Source: SZUA-430 sp044375275 (GTDB lineage Bacteria; Pseudomonadota; Alphaproteobacteria; Micropepsales; Micropepsaceae). From it: a stretch of DNA of 18,848 nt. Below are positions 1 through 6,626 of the stretch, in pieces (the stretch's first letter is position 1; each line of letters opens with the position of its first letter). The notes under the pieces were generated by a model. That model had not been told where the DNA came from and made no database searches. It worked only from the letters and a program-made list of their open reading frames with translations. The stretch spans positions 1 through 18,848 of the forward strand of contig JBILMZ010000042.1 in NCBI GenBank assembly GCA_044375275.1, written 5' to 3'. The translations under genes and the position numbers were made by a program.

Positions 1-112
1 CGTCCGCATCGGATGCCGCAGCCTTCTCGAACAGGGCTGGACGGACACCCGGAGCAAAAAGCTGTGACCGGTTCAGGCGCGACTCGATGCGTTCAACGTT
101 TGTGAAGCTCAT
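1..112 (-). CDS. CoA-ester lyase family protein (malyl-CoA/citrate lyase-like), N-terminal fragment
   Basis: The gene starts with ATG at 112 and runs off the left edge, so only 37 codons are visible. The translation begins MSFTNVERIESRLNRSQLF and continues with APGVRPALFEKAAAS. The pattern NRSQLFAPG-RPALFEKAA resembles the start of HpcH/HpaI aldolase and citrate-lyase-beta proteins, in particular L-malyl-CoA/beta-methylmalyl-CoA lyases, which open with a similar N-R-x-Q-L-F-x-P-G-S/V-R-P motif. These enzymes cleave or condense (S)-malyl-CoA or related acyl-CoAs with glyoxylate in the cytoplasm. An AGGG stretch 5' of the ATG can serve as ribosome-binding site. The gene lies 71 bases downstream of xerD on the same strand, and co-transcription is possible but unproven. 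No catalytic residue is in view, so the family call rests on the N-terminus alone and substrate cannot be told. Confidence 0.6.
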   Translation of the reverse strand, partial: MSFTNVERIESRLNRSQLFAPGVRPALFEKAAASDAD

Positions 113-119
113 TTAAACG

Positions 120-136
120 CCCTGCAGGAAGCAGGG
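120..136 (-). other. Small hairpin just upstream of the lyase start codon
   Basis: On the minus strand CCCTGC and GCAGGG form a perfect 6-bp stem with a 5-base loop, ending 7 bases before the ATG at 112. The right arm holds the AGGG that would serve as ribosome-binding site, so the hairpin could mask it. It has no proper U-tract (GTTTAAATG follows), so it is unlikely to be an intrinsic terminator of xerD. The stem is short and could arise by chance. Confidence 0.25.
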
Positions 137-183
137 ACTCCCTCTCCGCGAGGCCGGGAAGCTAGGCTTGCTGCACTGCACAG

Positions 184-1116
184 TCAACGGCCTCGACGGA
201 CCGCCAAAGGATGCTTTTCGGCGACCAGGCGCCGGAGCCGTTCATCCTGAACGTGCGTATAAATCTGGGTTGTTGCAATGTCGGCATGGCCCAACAGCTG
301 TTGCACGCTCCTCAGGTCAGCCCCGTGTGCGACCAGATGGCTCGCAAAGGCATGCCGCAGCACATGGGGTGAAAGGCGTGCCGGATCGACCCCGGCCTGT
401 ACCGCCAGGTCCTTCATCAACTGCCCGACACGACGGCGCGTGAAGTGCCCTTCCACACCGCGCGACGGGAACAGGAATCGCTGCGCCTTCTCGAGCGGCG
501 GCAGAAAGCGTTCACGGACAGTGAGATAAGCCTTGATGGCTTCGCGCGCCGGAGCACCAAGCGGCACCAGCCGCTCCTTTCCGCCTTTGCCCTTGACCAG
601 CAGCATCTTGCGCTCGCCGGTCACGGCATTGAGCGGCAGGGAAACGAGTTCGGACACGCGAAGGCCCGACGCATAGAGCAGTTCGATGATGCACAGGAGG
701 CGAACCGCCTCGGGTCCCTCCATCGTACTGGCAGCCGCGATAAGCGCCGCCGTCTGGTCTTCGGTGACAATTTTTGGCAGCGACCGCCCGCGCTTCGGTG
801 CCTCGATGATGGAGGTCGGATCATCAGCGCGAACATCCTCGTCGAGGAAGAACCGGAACAGCTGCTTGATGGCGGAGAGCCGGCGCGCTTGCGTGGCCGC
901 CGCGAGACCGGCTTGCGACAGCGAGGCGAGGAACCCGCGAATGTCTTCGGCAGATGCCTTCTGCAGCGGAACAGAGCGCGCCGTCAGGAACGCACGGAAG
1001 TCGACAAGGTCCCGCCGATAGGCATCGAGCGTGTGCACCGAGGCGCCACGCTCCGCGCTCATCATCTCCAGAAAGGCTTCGAGGTGATAAAGTCCCTGGT
1101 CAGGCTTTGCATTCAT
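184..1116 (-). CDS. xerD: Site-specific tyrosine recombinase XerD
   Basis: This 310-residue protein is close to the usual ~300 residues. XerD, with XerC, resolves chromosome dimers at dif during division, normally under FtsK control. The N-terminal SAM-like core-binding domain spans about residues 8-95 and the catalytic domain about 115-300. The catalytic set is complete: R153 (ASGLRVSEL), K177 (KGKGGKERLVPL), H251 and R254 (PHVLRHAFASHL), H277 (LLGHADI) and nucleophile Y286 (TTQIYTHV). The TTQIYTHV form is typical of XerD, whereas XerC usually has TTQRYTHV. Being divergent from aroK-aroB also matches alphaproteobacterial xerD. The start overlaps the stop of the upstream secreted-protein gene as ATGA, so translation is probably coupled. 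Nothing nearby suggests an integron or phage integrase: there is no att-like repeat and no cargo. XerC is a less likely alternative. Confidence 0.93.
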   Translation of the reverse strand: MNAKPDQGLYHLEAFLEMMSAERGASVHTLDAYRRDLVDFRAFLTARSVPLQKASAEDIRGFLASLSQAGLAAATQARRLSAIKQLFRFFLDEDVRADDPTSIIEAPKRGRSLPKIVTEDQTAALIAAASTMEGPEAVRLLCIIELLYASGLRVSELVSLPLNAVTGERKMLLVKGKGGKERLVPLGAPAREAIKAYLTVRERFLPPLEKAQRFLFPSRGVEGHFTRRRVGQLMKDLAVQAGVDPARLSPHVLRHAFASHLVAHGADLRSVQQLLGHADIATTQIYTHVQDERLRRLVAEKHPLAVRRGR

Positions 1117-2942
1117 TTCGATGGCCGCATGGATGAACCGAGCACGGCTTCAGCCGCAATTGCCCTCGCTTCATCTCGCATGCCAATCGTTGCCAACGCG
1201 TCAACGCAACGCGCGACGACAGAGACGGGAGCCTTGGCCGGCCCCGGAGCGCCCATCGCCACGAGGACGTTGAGCACCGTTTCACCGATACGCTGCTGGT
1301 AGGCCGAGCGCGTCGTTGCCGTCGCCGCATCACCTGCAGGTCCCTGCAGCGGCGCCGAAGGAGGCGCAGCCGTCAGCGCCCACTGCGCCTGGGGCGGGAT
1401 CGTGTAGCCCAGCGCATCAAGCAGCGGTACCTCGCGCAGCGCGCGCGTCATCAGCCAGTCCTTGGAGCCTCCGGCCTTGAGTGCATTCTCGCCCAGCCAC
1501 GCGACCGCTTGCGGCAGATGGGACAGGTTCTCGGCTGACGGATAGACAATCGCGGAATGGATGCGCATCGCATTGACGGTCGGAGCGTCGGTTGGCGACG
1601 TCATCATCGCAAGCCACTGCGCCGCCTGCTTTGCATCGCCGTTGTAGAGGAGGACCCGCATGATCGCGGGCGCCAGCCACGCCGTTTCGGCAACGGCAGG
1701 CATCTGCCGCGCGACAGTGCGGCTGACCTGGGCGAAGAGCGCAAACCGGTTCTGCGTATCCGCGCGCTCAAGCGCGGCAGCAAAAGCCGCAGCGCGAGCC
1801 GCCGGTCGTGTGCGTCGATCGATCGCCTGGAAGTAAAGCGCGTTCACCTGGGTCGGGCCCATCTTCGGTGCCCACTCTTCGGGATCATCATGCTGGTCAG
1901 GCGTGAAGCCCTCGGCATTGTAGGCTGCCGTCAGGTCTTCGATCGAAGCCAGGCCGGCAGTCGCCGCGCGCTCAAGCGCAACAAGCTTTGACGCGGCATC
2001 GCTTCCGCCAAGGAACACGTTGCGTGCCGGCAGCCACCCGGCCAGCGATGCCGGAACAGGCGTGCGCGTCCGGTTGAGAAGCGCGATGTGAAGCGCGGCC
2101 GGTGCTGGCAGCGCATCCACCTTGGCCTTCGTGCCATCGGTCAGCACGGCGGCCAGCGAAAAGAACGGGTCATCGGCAATGCCGCGCTCGCGCATGACGT
2201 CAATCGTCAGCGTTGCGGACGCAGTGTCACCTTCGGCGAGATAGCAGTACGCGCGCAGCTTCAGCCAGAACTCGTCGTTGAGCGACTGGCGCAGCGACGT
2301 GGCGTCCCCGCACGCATCGTTGTCGCGACCCTGCAGCAGAAGCGCTTCGGCCCAGGTCTGTCGGGCAAAGCGGTCATCACGTCCGCTTTGCGCGCCAAGC
2401 ATGGCGGCTTCGCCTACGCGGCCGCCCGCCACGAGCTTGCGCAGGCGGTGAGCGAGCAATGAAGGTTCATCGGCAGGCGTCGCTCCAGCTGGAGGACGCG
2501 TCGTGCTCAGCAGGATCCGCCGCAGCAGCGACTGCATCGCAGGCGAGTTCGGCGCCGCGGGCAGTTGCGACAGGCGCGCCACGATCGCAGCGCGCGGACT
2601 GCCGGCATAGATGTTCATCGGGAACCCGCCGCTCGACGCATCCAGGATCCCGGCACCGGAAGGATCGATCTCTTCGAGGCCGCTGACCGTCACCTTCGGA
2701 CCCTGCGGCTTGCCGACCTGGTCAGGCAGCACCTCTTCGGTCATGGGTGGTGGCGGCAGCTCGGTTGCGTCTCCGGCGGGAGGCACGGCATCAACTGGCG
2801 CCGGAACAGTCTCCTGGGCCGTTGCCGGACCAAGACCACGCGGCGCACCGGAAGCGGGTCCTTCCTCGGCAATCGCGAGGCAAGAAGCGAAGACGACGCT
2901 GGTCAGCGTGACGCCAAAAACCTTAACGCGGGAACCTGTCAT
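1113..2942 (-). CDS. Secreted Ala/Pro-rich helical-repeat protein of unknown function
   Basis: I do not recognise this 609-residue protein. It starts MTGSRVKVFG and has a Sec-type signal peptide (hydrophobic stretch about residues 8-25, likely cut after CLAIA before EEGP). FASC is not a good lipobox, so a soluble periplasmic form is more likely than a lipoprotein. Residues about 26-75 are a Pro/Ala-rich, low-complexity acidic linker containing ELPPPPMTEE. From about residue 110 to the end the sequence is mainly amphipathic helices, with pairs such as VGEAAMLGAQSGRDDRFARQ and WLKLRAYCYLAEGDTASA that look like degenerate TPR units, so an alpha-solenoid is likely. An in-frame start at 2993 was rejected because it would put a non-hydrophobic extension before the signal peptide. 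The ATG at 2942 lies inside the end of the 62-codon gene upstream (20-base overlap), and the stop overlaps xerD as ATGA. This makes a three-gene operon. Function is unknown. Confidence 0.85.
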   Translation of the reverse strand: MTGSRVKVFGVTLTSVVFASCLAIAEEGPASGAPRGLGPATAQETVPAPVDAVPPAGDATELPPPPMTEEVLPDQVGKPQGPKVTVSGLEEIDPSGAGILDASSGGFPMNIYAGSPRAAIVARLSQLPAAPNSPAMQSLLRRILLSTTRPPAGATPADEPSLLAHRLRKLVAGGRVGEAAMLGAQSGRDDRFARQTWAEALLLQGRDNDACGDATSLRQSLNDEFWLKLRAYCYLAEGDTASATLTIDVMRERGIADDPFFSLAAVLTDGTKAKVDALPAPAALHIALLNRTRTPVPASLAGWLPARNVFLGGSDAASKLVALERAATAGLASIEDLTAAYNAEGFTPDQHDDPEEWAPKMGPTQVNALYFQAIDRRTRPAARAAAFAAALERADTQNRFALFAQVSRTVARQMPAVAETAWLAPAIMRVLLYNGDAKQAAQWLAMMTSPTDAPTVNAMRIHSAIVYPSAENLSHLPQAVAWLGENALKAGGSKDWLMTRALREVPLLDALGYTIPPQAQWALTAAPPSAPLQGPAGDAATATTRSAYQQRIGETVLNVLVAMGAPGPAKAPVSVVARCVDALATIGMRDEARAIAAEAVLGSSMRPSK

Positions 2943-3111
2943 CGGACAGAACCTTTTCCACCTTGTGGCGCTGCGGCTGCAGTGTGGACCCATAATAGGC
3001 CAGCCCGCCGGCGCCGATCACCAGTAGTATTAAGGCAGCAGCGAACATTCGGCCAAGCTGAACAATGCCGCTGGGCCGGTCAAAATCGCGGTATTGGCGC
3101 CTGCGTCGCAT
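2923..3111 (-). CDS. Small single-pass inner-membrane protein (62 aa), unknown function
   Basis: This 62-residue protein starts at ATG 3111. The first 21 residues are strongly basic and begin MRRRRQYRDF. One clear transmembrane helix follows at about residues 22-41 (MFAAALILLVIGAGGLAYYG), and then a short charged tail ends DDRFPR. The positive-inside rule puts the N-terminus in the cytoplasm and the tail in the periplasm. The frame stays open further upstream, across aroK on the other strand, but that part reads as an antisense shadow. I choose 3111 because the codons from there show the basic-N-terminus-plus-helix design of a small membrane protein, and because the stop overlaps the start of the secreted protein by 20 bases, as in an operon. 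It is not an obvious member of a named family. It could anchor or assist the secreted helical protein, which is inference. Confidence 0.7.
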   Translation of the reverse strand: MRRRRQYRDFDRPSGIVQLGRMFAAALILLVIGAGGLAYYGSTLQPQRHKVEKVLSDDRFPR

Positions 3112-3177
3112 GCAATTCGGCCCCTTCGCGGCGGATTTCTGTCTCTGGCAGGACCCCGCCGGTTCCTGTACATGCTG

Positions 3178-3191
3178 ATTCCAAGTGGAAT
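3178..3191. promoter_or_regulatory. Inverted repeat in the divergent region before aroK
   Basis: ATTCCA-AG-TGGAAT is a perfect inverted repeat with 6-base arms and a 2-base centre, ending 7 bases before the aroK ATG. It lies in the 87-base region from which aroK-aroB and the xerD operon diverge. It could be an operator or simply contain the ribosome-binding sequence (GGAA). There is no second copy in the window to support a regulator site. Confidence 0.25.
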
Positions 3192-3198
3192 AGACAAG

Positions 3199-3774
3199 AT
3201 GCAACCGCAGGAACACACAGGTCAATGCGAAGCGCCGCCGCCGGTGGCACAGCGCGCCATTGTCCTTGTGGGACTGATGGGGGCCGGCAAAAGCACCGTC
3301 GGCCGCAGGCTGGCCTCTGCCCTGAACCTCCCCTTTCATGATGCCGATCGCGAGATCGAACAGGCTGCAGGCTGCTCGATCACCGATTTCTTCGAGCGCT
3401 ACGGTGAACCCGCCTTCCGGGAAGGTGAGCGTCGCGTCATTGCACGCCTGCTCGCCGGCCCCAAGCACGTGCTCGCGACCGGTGGCGGCGCCTTCATGGA
3501 TCCGACCACGCGCGACATCATCAAGCGCATGGGCATATCGGTATGGCTGCGCGCCGAACTCGACCTCCTGATGGCACGCGTATCCAAGCGCGCGACGCGT
3601 CCGCTGCTCAAGACCGCCGACCCGCGCGGCACGATGCAGCGGCTGATGAACGAGCGCTATCCGGTCTATGCGCAGGCCGACATCACCATCGACTCCAGCG
3701 GCGGCCCGCACGACACCGTCGTGCAGCAGATTATGATCGAGCTGACCGCCCTCTACGGGAAAACAACACCATGA
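3199..3774 (+). CDS. aroK: Shikimate kinase
   Basis: AroK phosphorylates shikimate at the 3-hydroxyl with ATP in the cytoplasm, the fifth step towards chorismate. With the start at 3199 the protein has 191 residues, against about 173 in E. coli, the extra being a ~20-residue N-terminal tail. The P-loop GLMGAGKST is at residues 25-33. DAD (48-50) matches the shikimate and magnesium site, FRE (73-75) carries a substrate arginine, GGG (95-97) binds shikimate, and the lid arginine is in ATRPLL (about 132-137). An ATG at 3172 (MLIPSG) is a possible alternative start, but 3199 has a GGAA-type ribosome-binding site and fits the family length better. The stop overlaps the aroB start as ATGA, so the two are co-translated. 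The gene diverges from the small membrane protein gene. Confidence 0.95.
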   Translation: MQPQEHTGQCEAPPPVAQRAIVLVGLMGAGKSTVGRRLASALNLPFHDADREIEQAAGCSITDFFERYGEPAFREGERRVIARLLAGPKHVLATGGGAFMDPTTRDIIKRMGISVWLRAELDLLMARVSKRATRPLLKTADPRGTMQRLMNERYPVYAQADITIDSSGGPHDTVVQQIMIELTALYGKTTP

Positions 3775-4883
3775 CGACCGAACGCCTGCACGTCGACCTG
3801 GCCGGGCGCGCCTATGACATTCTGGTCGGCGCCGGCGTCCTTGCAGACGCAGGCCACGAGATCGCGCGCCTGCGCAAGACCCGCCGCGCCTTCATCGTCA
3901 CCGACGAGAACGTTGCCCGCCATCATCTCCAGCCTTTGAAGCAATCGCTCGCAGCCAGCGGCATCGCGTGCATCGAGATGGTGCTGCCGCCGGGAGAAGC
4001 GAGCAAGAGCTTCGCCATGCTCGAGCGCGTGGTGACCGGCATGCTCGAAGCCAATCTCGAGCGCAGCGAACTGATCATCGCGCTGGGCGGCGGCGTCATC
4101 GGCGACCTCGCGGGCTTTGCCGCCGGCATCGTCAAGCGCGGCCTCGATTACGTGCAGGTGCCCACGACGCTGCTCTCACAGGTCGATTCGTCCGTCGGCG
4201 GAAAGACCGCAATCGACACGCCGCAGGGCAAGAACCTGGTCGGCCTCTTTCACCAGCCGGTCCTGGTCCTGGCCGACACGGCCGTGCTTTCCACCCTGTC
4301 CCCGCGTGAACTCAGGGCGGGCTATGCCGAGGTACTGAAGTACGGGCTGATCTCCGATGCCACCTTCGCCGCCTGGCTGGGTAGCAATGTGGAGCGCATC
4401 CTCGCGGCCCCGGGAACCGAACGCACGCGCGCGATCGTCACCTCCTGCAGCATGAAGGCACGCGTGGTGGAAGCCGATGAACGCGAAGCCGGCCAGCGCG
4501 CGCTCCTGAACCTCGGACACACCTTTGGCCACGCCATCGAGGCCTGCATGAACTTCACCGGTCGCGTGCTGCACGGGGAAGCGGTTGCGGTAGGCTGCGT
4601 TATGGCCTTCGAACTGTCCGAACGGATGAAGCTTTGCGAGCACGGTACGGCTGCGCGCGTGCACCAGTTCTTCGCGCAGGCCGGCCTGCCGGCTTCCGTG
4701 AAGGACCTGCCTGACCTTGGTGCAGGCCCGGACGACTTCGTGCAGATGATGCTGCAGGACAAGAAGGCGAAGGACGGCAAGCTCACGCTGATCCTCGCGC
4801 GCGGCATCGGCGAAGCCTTCATCGAGCATAATGTCGACGAAGCGGTCGTGCGCAGGTTCCTGGCCGACACGCTCAAGCAATAA
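3771..4883 (+). CDS. aroB: 3-dehydroquinate synthase
   Basis: AroB converts DAHP to 3-dehydroquinate, the second step of the shikimate pathway, using NAD and a divalent metal in the cytoplasm. The protein has 370 residues, close to the 362 of E. coli. The NAD-binding motif GGGVIGDLAGFAA is at 106-118, followed by PTTLLSQVDSSVGGK (131-145) and the substrate-binding region around KNLVGLFHQP. The metal ligands are all present: E187 (GYAEVLKYG), H250 (LGHTFGHAIE) and H268 (LHGEAV). The conserved lysines of the KKAKDGK segment (331-337) are also there. The ATG sits in the ATGA overlap with aroK. A longer open frame upstream lies entirely inside aroK and is not used. The pairing with aroK is widespread in proteobacteria. 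Confidence 0.97.
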   Translation: MTTERLHVDLAGRAYDILVGAGVLADAGHEIARLRKTRRAFIVTDENVARHHLQPLKQSLAASGIACIEMVLPPGEASKSFAMLERVVTGMLEANLERSELIIALGGGVIGDLAGFAAGIVKRGLDYVQVPTTLLSQVDSSVGGKTAIDTPQGKNLVGLFHQPVLVLADTAVLSTLSPRELRAGYAEVLKYGLISDATFAAWLGSNVERILAAPGTERTRAIVTSCSMKARVVEADEREAGQRALLNLGHTFGHAIEACMNFTGRVLHGEAVAVGCVMAFELSERMKLCEHGTAARVHQFFAQAGLPASVKDLPDLGAGPDDFVQMMLQDKKAKDGKLTLILARGIGEAFIEHNVDEAVVRRFLADTLKQ

Positions 4884-4919
4884 CGTTCCCCCTGCCCCAG
4901 CTGGACAAGACGGAAGACC

Positions 4920-6233
4920 ATGGAAGACGCAATAGTTCCCGCGCAGACATTTTCTGACACGAGTCTGATGATCTCGTTGGTCGTGATCGTGATACTGATG
5001 CTGTTCTCGGCCTTTTTTTCGGGGTCGGAGACCGCCCTCACCGCCGCCTCCCGCGCGCGCATGTTCCAGCTGGAAAAGGAAGGCGAGAAGCGTGCACGCC
5101 ATGTGAACTGGCTGTTCCTGAACCGCGAGCGGATGGTCGGCGCCGTCCTGCTCGGCAACACGTTCGTGAACATCGCCTCTTCCTCGCTCGTCACCGCCGT
5201 GCTGCTGAACCTGTTCGGCGATGCGGGCGTGGCGATTGCGACCGTGATCACCACCGCCATGGTGCTGATCTTCTGTGAGGTCCTGCCAAAGACCTATGCC
5301 ATCGCCAACGCCGACAGCCTCGCCCTGCGCGTCGCCCGGGCCGTTCGCATCTTTGCGCAGGTCTTCTCGCCGATCGTGGCGACCGTCGGCCTGCTGGTTT
5401 CTGTCATGCTCAAGACCATCGGCGTGCGGTCGCAGGGCCTTGTGGAGGACCGCGAGGAAGCCGCGCACGAAGAATTGCGCGGCGCCATCAACCTGCACCA
5501 CAAGGAAGGCGCGGTACAGACGAACGACCGCAACATGCTCGGCGGCATTCTCGACCTGAAGGAACTCCAGGTCTCCGACGTGATGATCCATCGCAAGAAC
5601 ATCACGATGATCGACGCGGACCTGCCCTCCGAGGAGATCATCGAACGCGTCCTGACACAGCCCCATACGCGCCTGCCTGTCTACAAGGGCGACAGCGACA
5701 ACATCATCGGCATGCTCCACGCCAAGGACCTGCTGCGAGCCCTGTCGCGCGCGCATGGCAACATCAAGGCGATGAACATCCCCTCGCTGATCGCCAAGCC
5801 CTGGTTCATCCCGGAGACATCGACCCTCACCGACCAGCTGCGCGCCTTCCTGCAGCGCCGCACGCATTTCGCCCTCGTCATTGACGAATATGGCGCGCTG
5901 AAGGGCCTGATCACGCTGGAGGACATCCTCGAGGAAATCGTCGGCGAAATCCGCGACGAGCATGACGTGCCCGTTTCGGGCGTGCGCCCGCAACCCGACG
6001 GCTCGACGAATGCCGATGGCTGGGTCACGATCCGCGAACTGAACCGCGTGATGAGCTGGAACTTGCCCGACGAGGAAGCAACGACAGTCGCAGGCCTCGT
6101 CATTCACGAGGCGCAGGCCATCCCGGAAGTCGGGCAGGTCTTCCGGTTCCACAATTTCAAGTTCGAGATCCTGCGCAAGCAGCGCAACCAGATCACCGGC
6201 ATCCGCATCACGCCGATCCCGGATCCGTCCTAG
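4920..6233 (+). CDS. CNNM/CBS-domain membrane protein (HlyC/CorC family, CorB-like)
   Basis: This 437-residue inner-membrane protein has the CorB/YfjD architecture. The DUF21/CNNM transmembrane domain covers about residues 12-175, with helices near 16-36, 74-99, 104-123 and 143-164. It includes FFSGSETALTAASR (32-45) and CEVLPKTYA (119-127), the conserved E-x-L-P-K-T motif. A CBS pair follows (about 218-277 and 285-345, with DEYGALKGLITLEDILEEIVGEI across 322-344), then a CorC_HlyC transporter-associated domain (about 355-433). Relatives take part in magnesium and cobalt homeostasis, and bacterial CNNM proteins bind Mg-ATP through the CBS pair. The older name hemolysin is misleading. It follows aroB by 36 bases on the same strand and may share its transcript. 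It is convergent with the BolA gene. The family call is firm, but the ion transported is not shown by sequence. Confidence 0.92.
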   Translation: MEDAIVPAQTFSDTSLMISLVVIVILMLFSAFFSGSETALTAASRARMFQLEKEGEKRARHVNWLFLNRERMVGAVLLGNTFVNIASSSLVTAVLLNLFGDAGVAIATVITTAMVLIFCEVLPKTYAIANADSLALRVARAVRIFAQVFSPIVATVGLLVSVMLKTIGVRSQGLVEDREEAAHEELRGAINLHHKEGAVQTNDRNMLGGILDLKELQVSDVMIHRKNITMIDADLPSEEIIERVLTQPHTRLPVYKGDSDNIIGMLHAKDLLRALSRAHGNIKAMNIPSLIAKPWFIPETSTLTDQLRAFLQRRTHFALVIDEYGALKGLITLEDILEEIVGEIRDEHDVPVSGVRPQPDGSTNADGWVTIRELNRVMSWNLPDEEATTVAGLVIHEAQAIPEVGQVFRFHNFKFEILRKQRNQITGIRITPIPDPS

Positions 6234-6258
6234 CCCGTATCCGTCCTGAGACGCAGGC

Positions 6259-6537
6259 TCAGCCGCGGTCGGCTTCGTCCGGCGCTGACAGGCTGAGGCT
6301 GAGCGCATGCACGCGGGCCTTGAGTTCTTCCGCGAGCACGGCATGCACGCGCCGCTGGCGCTCCACGCGACCAAGGCCGGCGAACACGGGCGACACGATC
6401 GCAACACGGAAATGGGTTTCGCCCTCGGCGCGCGAACCGGCATGGCCGGCATGGCGATGGGACTCATCCTCGATGACAAGGGAGACCGGCGAAAACGCCG
6501 CCTCAAGCTTGGACTTTATGGTTTCCGCCACGCGCAT
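6259..6537 (-). CDS. BolA family transcriptional/iron-sulfur regulator
   Basis: This is a 92-residue BolA protein, the usual size. DESHRHAGH (24-32), ETHFRVAIVSPVFAG (40-54), the helix RVERQRRVHAVLAEEL (57-72) and RVHAL with H77 are family hallmarks. BolA proteins fold like KH domains and bind monothiol glutaredoxins with a shared [2Fe-2S] cluster, using the histidine near the C-terminus. E. coli BolA also affects cell shape genes. The start at 6537 is chosen because BolA proteins begin just before a VAERIRxKLxxAF-type helix, here VAETIKSKLEAAF. A TTG at 6579 would add 14 residues without better support. No convincing Shine-Dalgarno is visible. The 3' end repeats a CTGAGG-type unit and encodes LSLSLS. 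It diverges from the J-domain gene, an arrangement common in alphaproteobacteria. Confidence 0.93.
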   Translation of the reverse strand: MRVAETIKSKLEAAFSPVSLVIEDESHRHAGHAGSRAEGETHFRVAIVSPVFAGLGRVERQRRVHAVLAEELKARVHALSLSLSAPDEADRG

Positions 6538-6588
6538 GATGAGGCTGAGATGGGGAACAAAACGCCCAAAGTCAAGCAAGAGGTTTTC

Positions 6589-6617
6589 TTGTCTTCTTTA
6601 CCTTCGTTCGGGATACT
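6589..6617 (+). promoter_or_regulatory. Possible sigma-70 promoter for the J-domain gene
   Basis: TTGTCT (6589-6594) and GATACT (6612-6617) are separated by exactly 17 bases, and each matches four of six consensus positions. The -10-like box ends only 9 bases before the ATG at 6627. Transcription would therefore start within a few bases of the start codon and give a nearly leaderless message. That would agree with the weak ribosome-binding site. Boxes of this quality occur by chance, so this is tentative. Confidence 0.3.
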
Positions 6618-6626
6618 CGGCGGGCT

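Noticed and set aside
184..1116. The tyrosine recombinase as a sign of a mobile element or integron.
   Set aside because: It is a standard XerD by motif and by gene context. No att repeats, cassette genes or atypical base composition are seen around it.
445..1302. A 285-codon plus-strand frame over xerD.
   Set aside because: The other strand encodes a complete XerD. This frame has no motif and no promoter-like context.
6223..6247. Direct repeat ATCCGTCCT, two copies 16 bases apart, at the end of the CNNM gene.
   Set aside because: It is nine bases long, straddles a stop codon and has no further copies, so it is probably a chance or local duplication.
4176..6506. A 776-codon open frame on the minus strand across aroB, the CNNM gene and the BolA gene.
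   Set aside because: It is antisense to well-identified genes. Its translation is rich in Arg, Asp, His and Gly without motifs, as expected of a shadow frame in GC-rich DNA.
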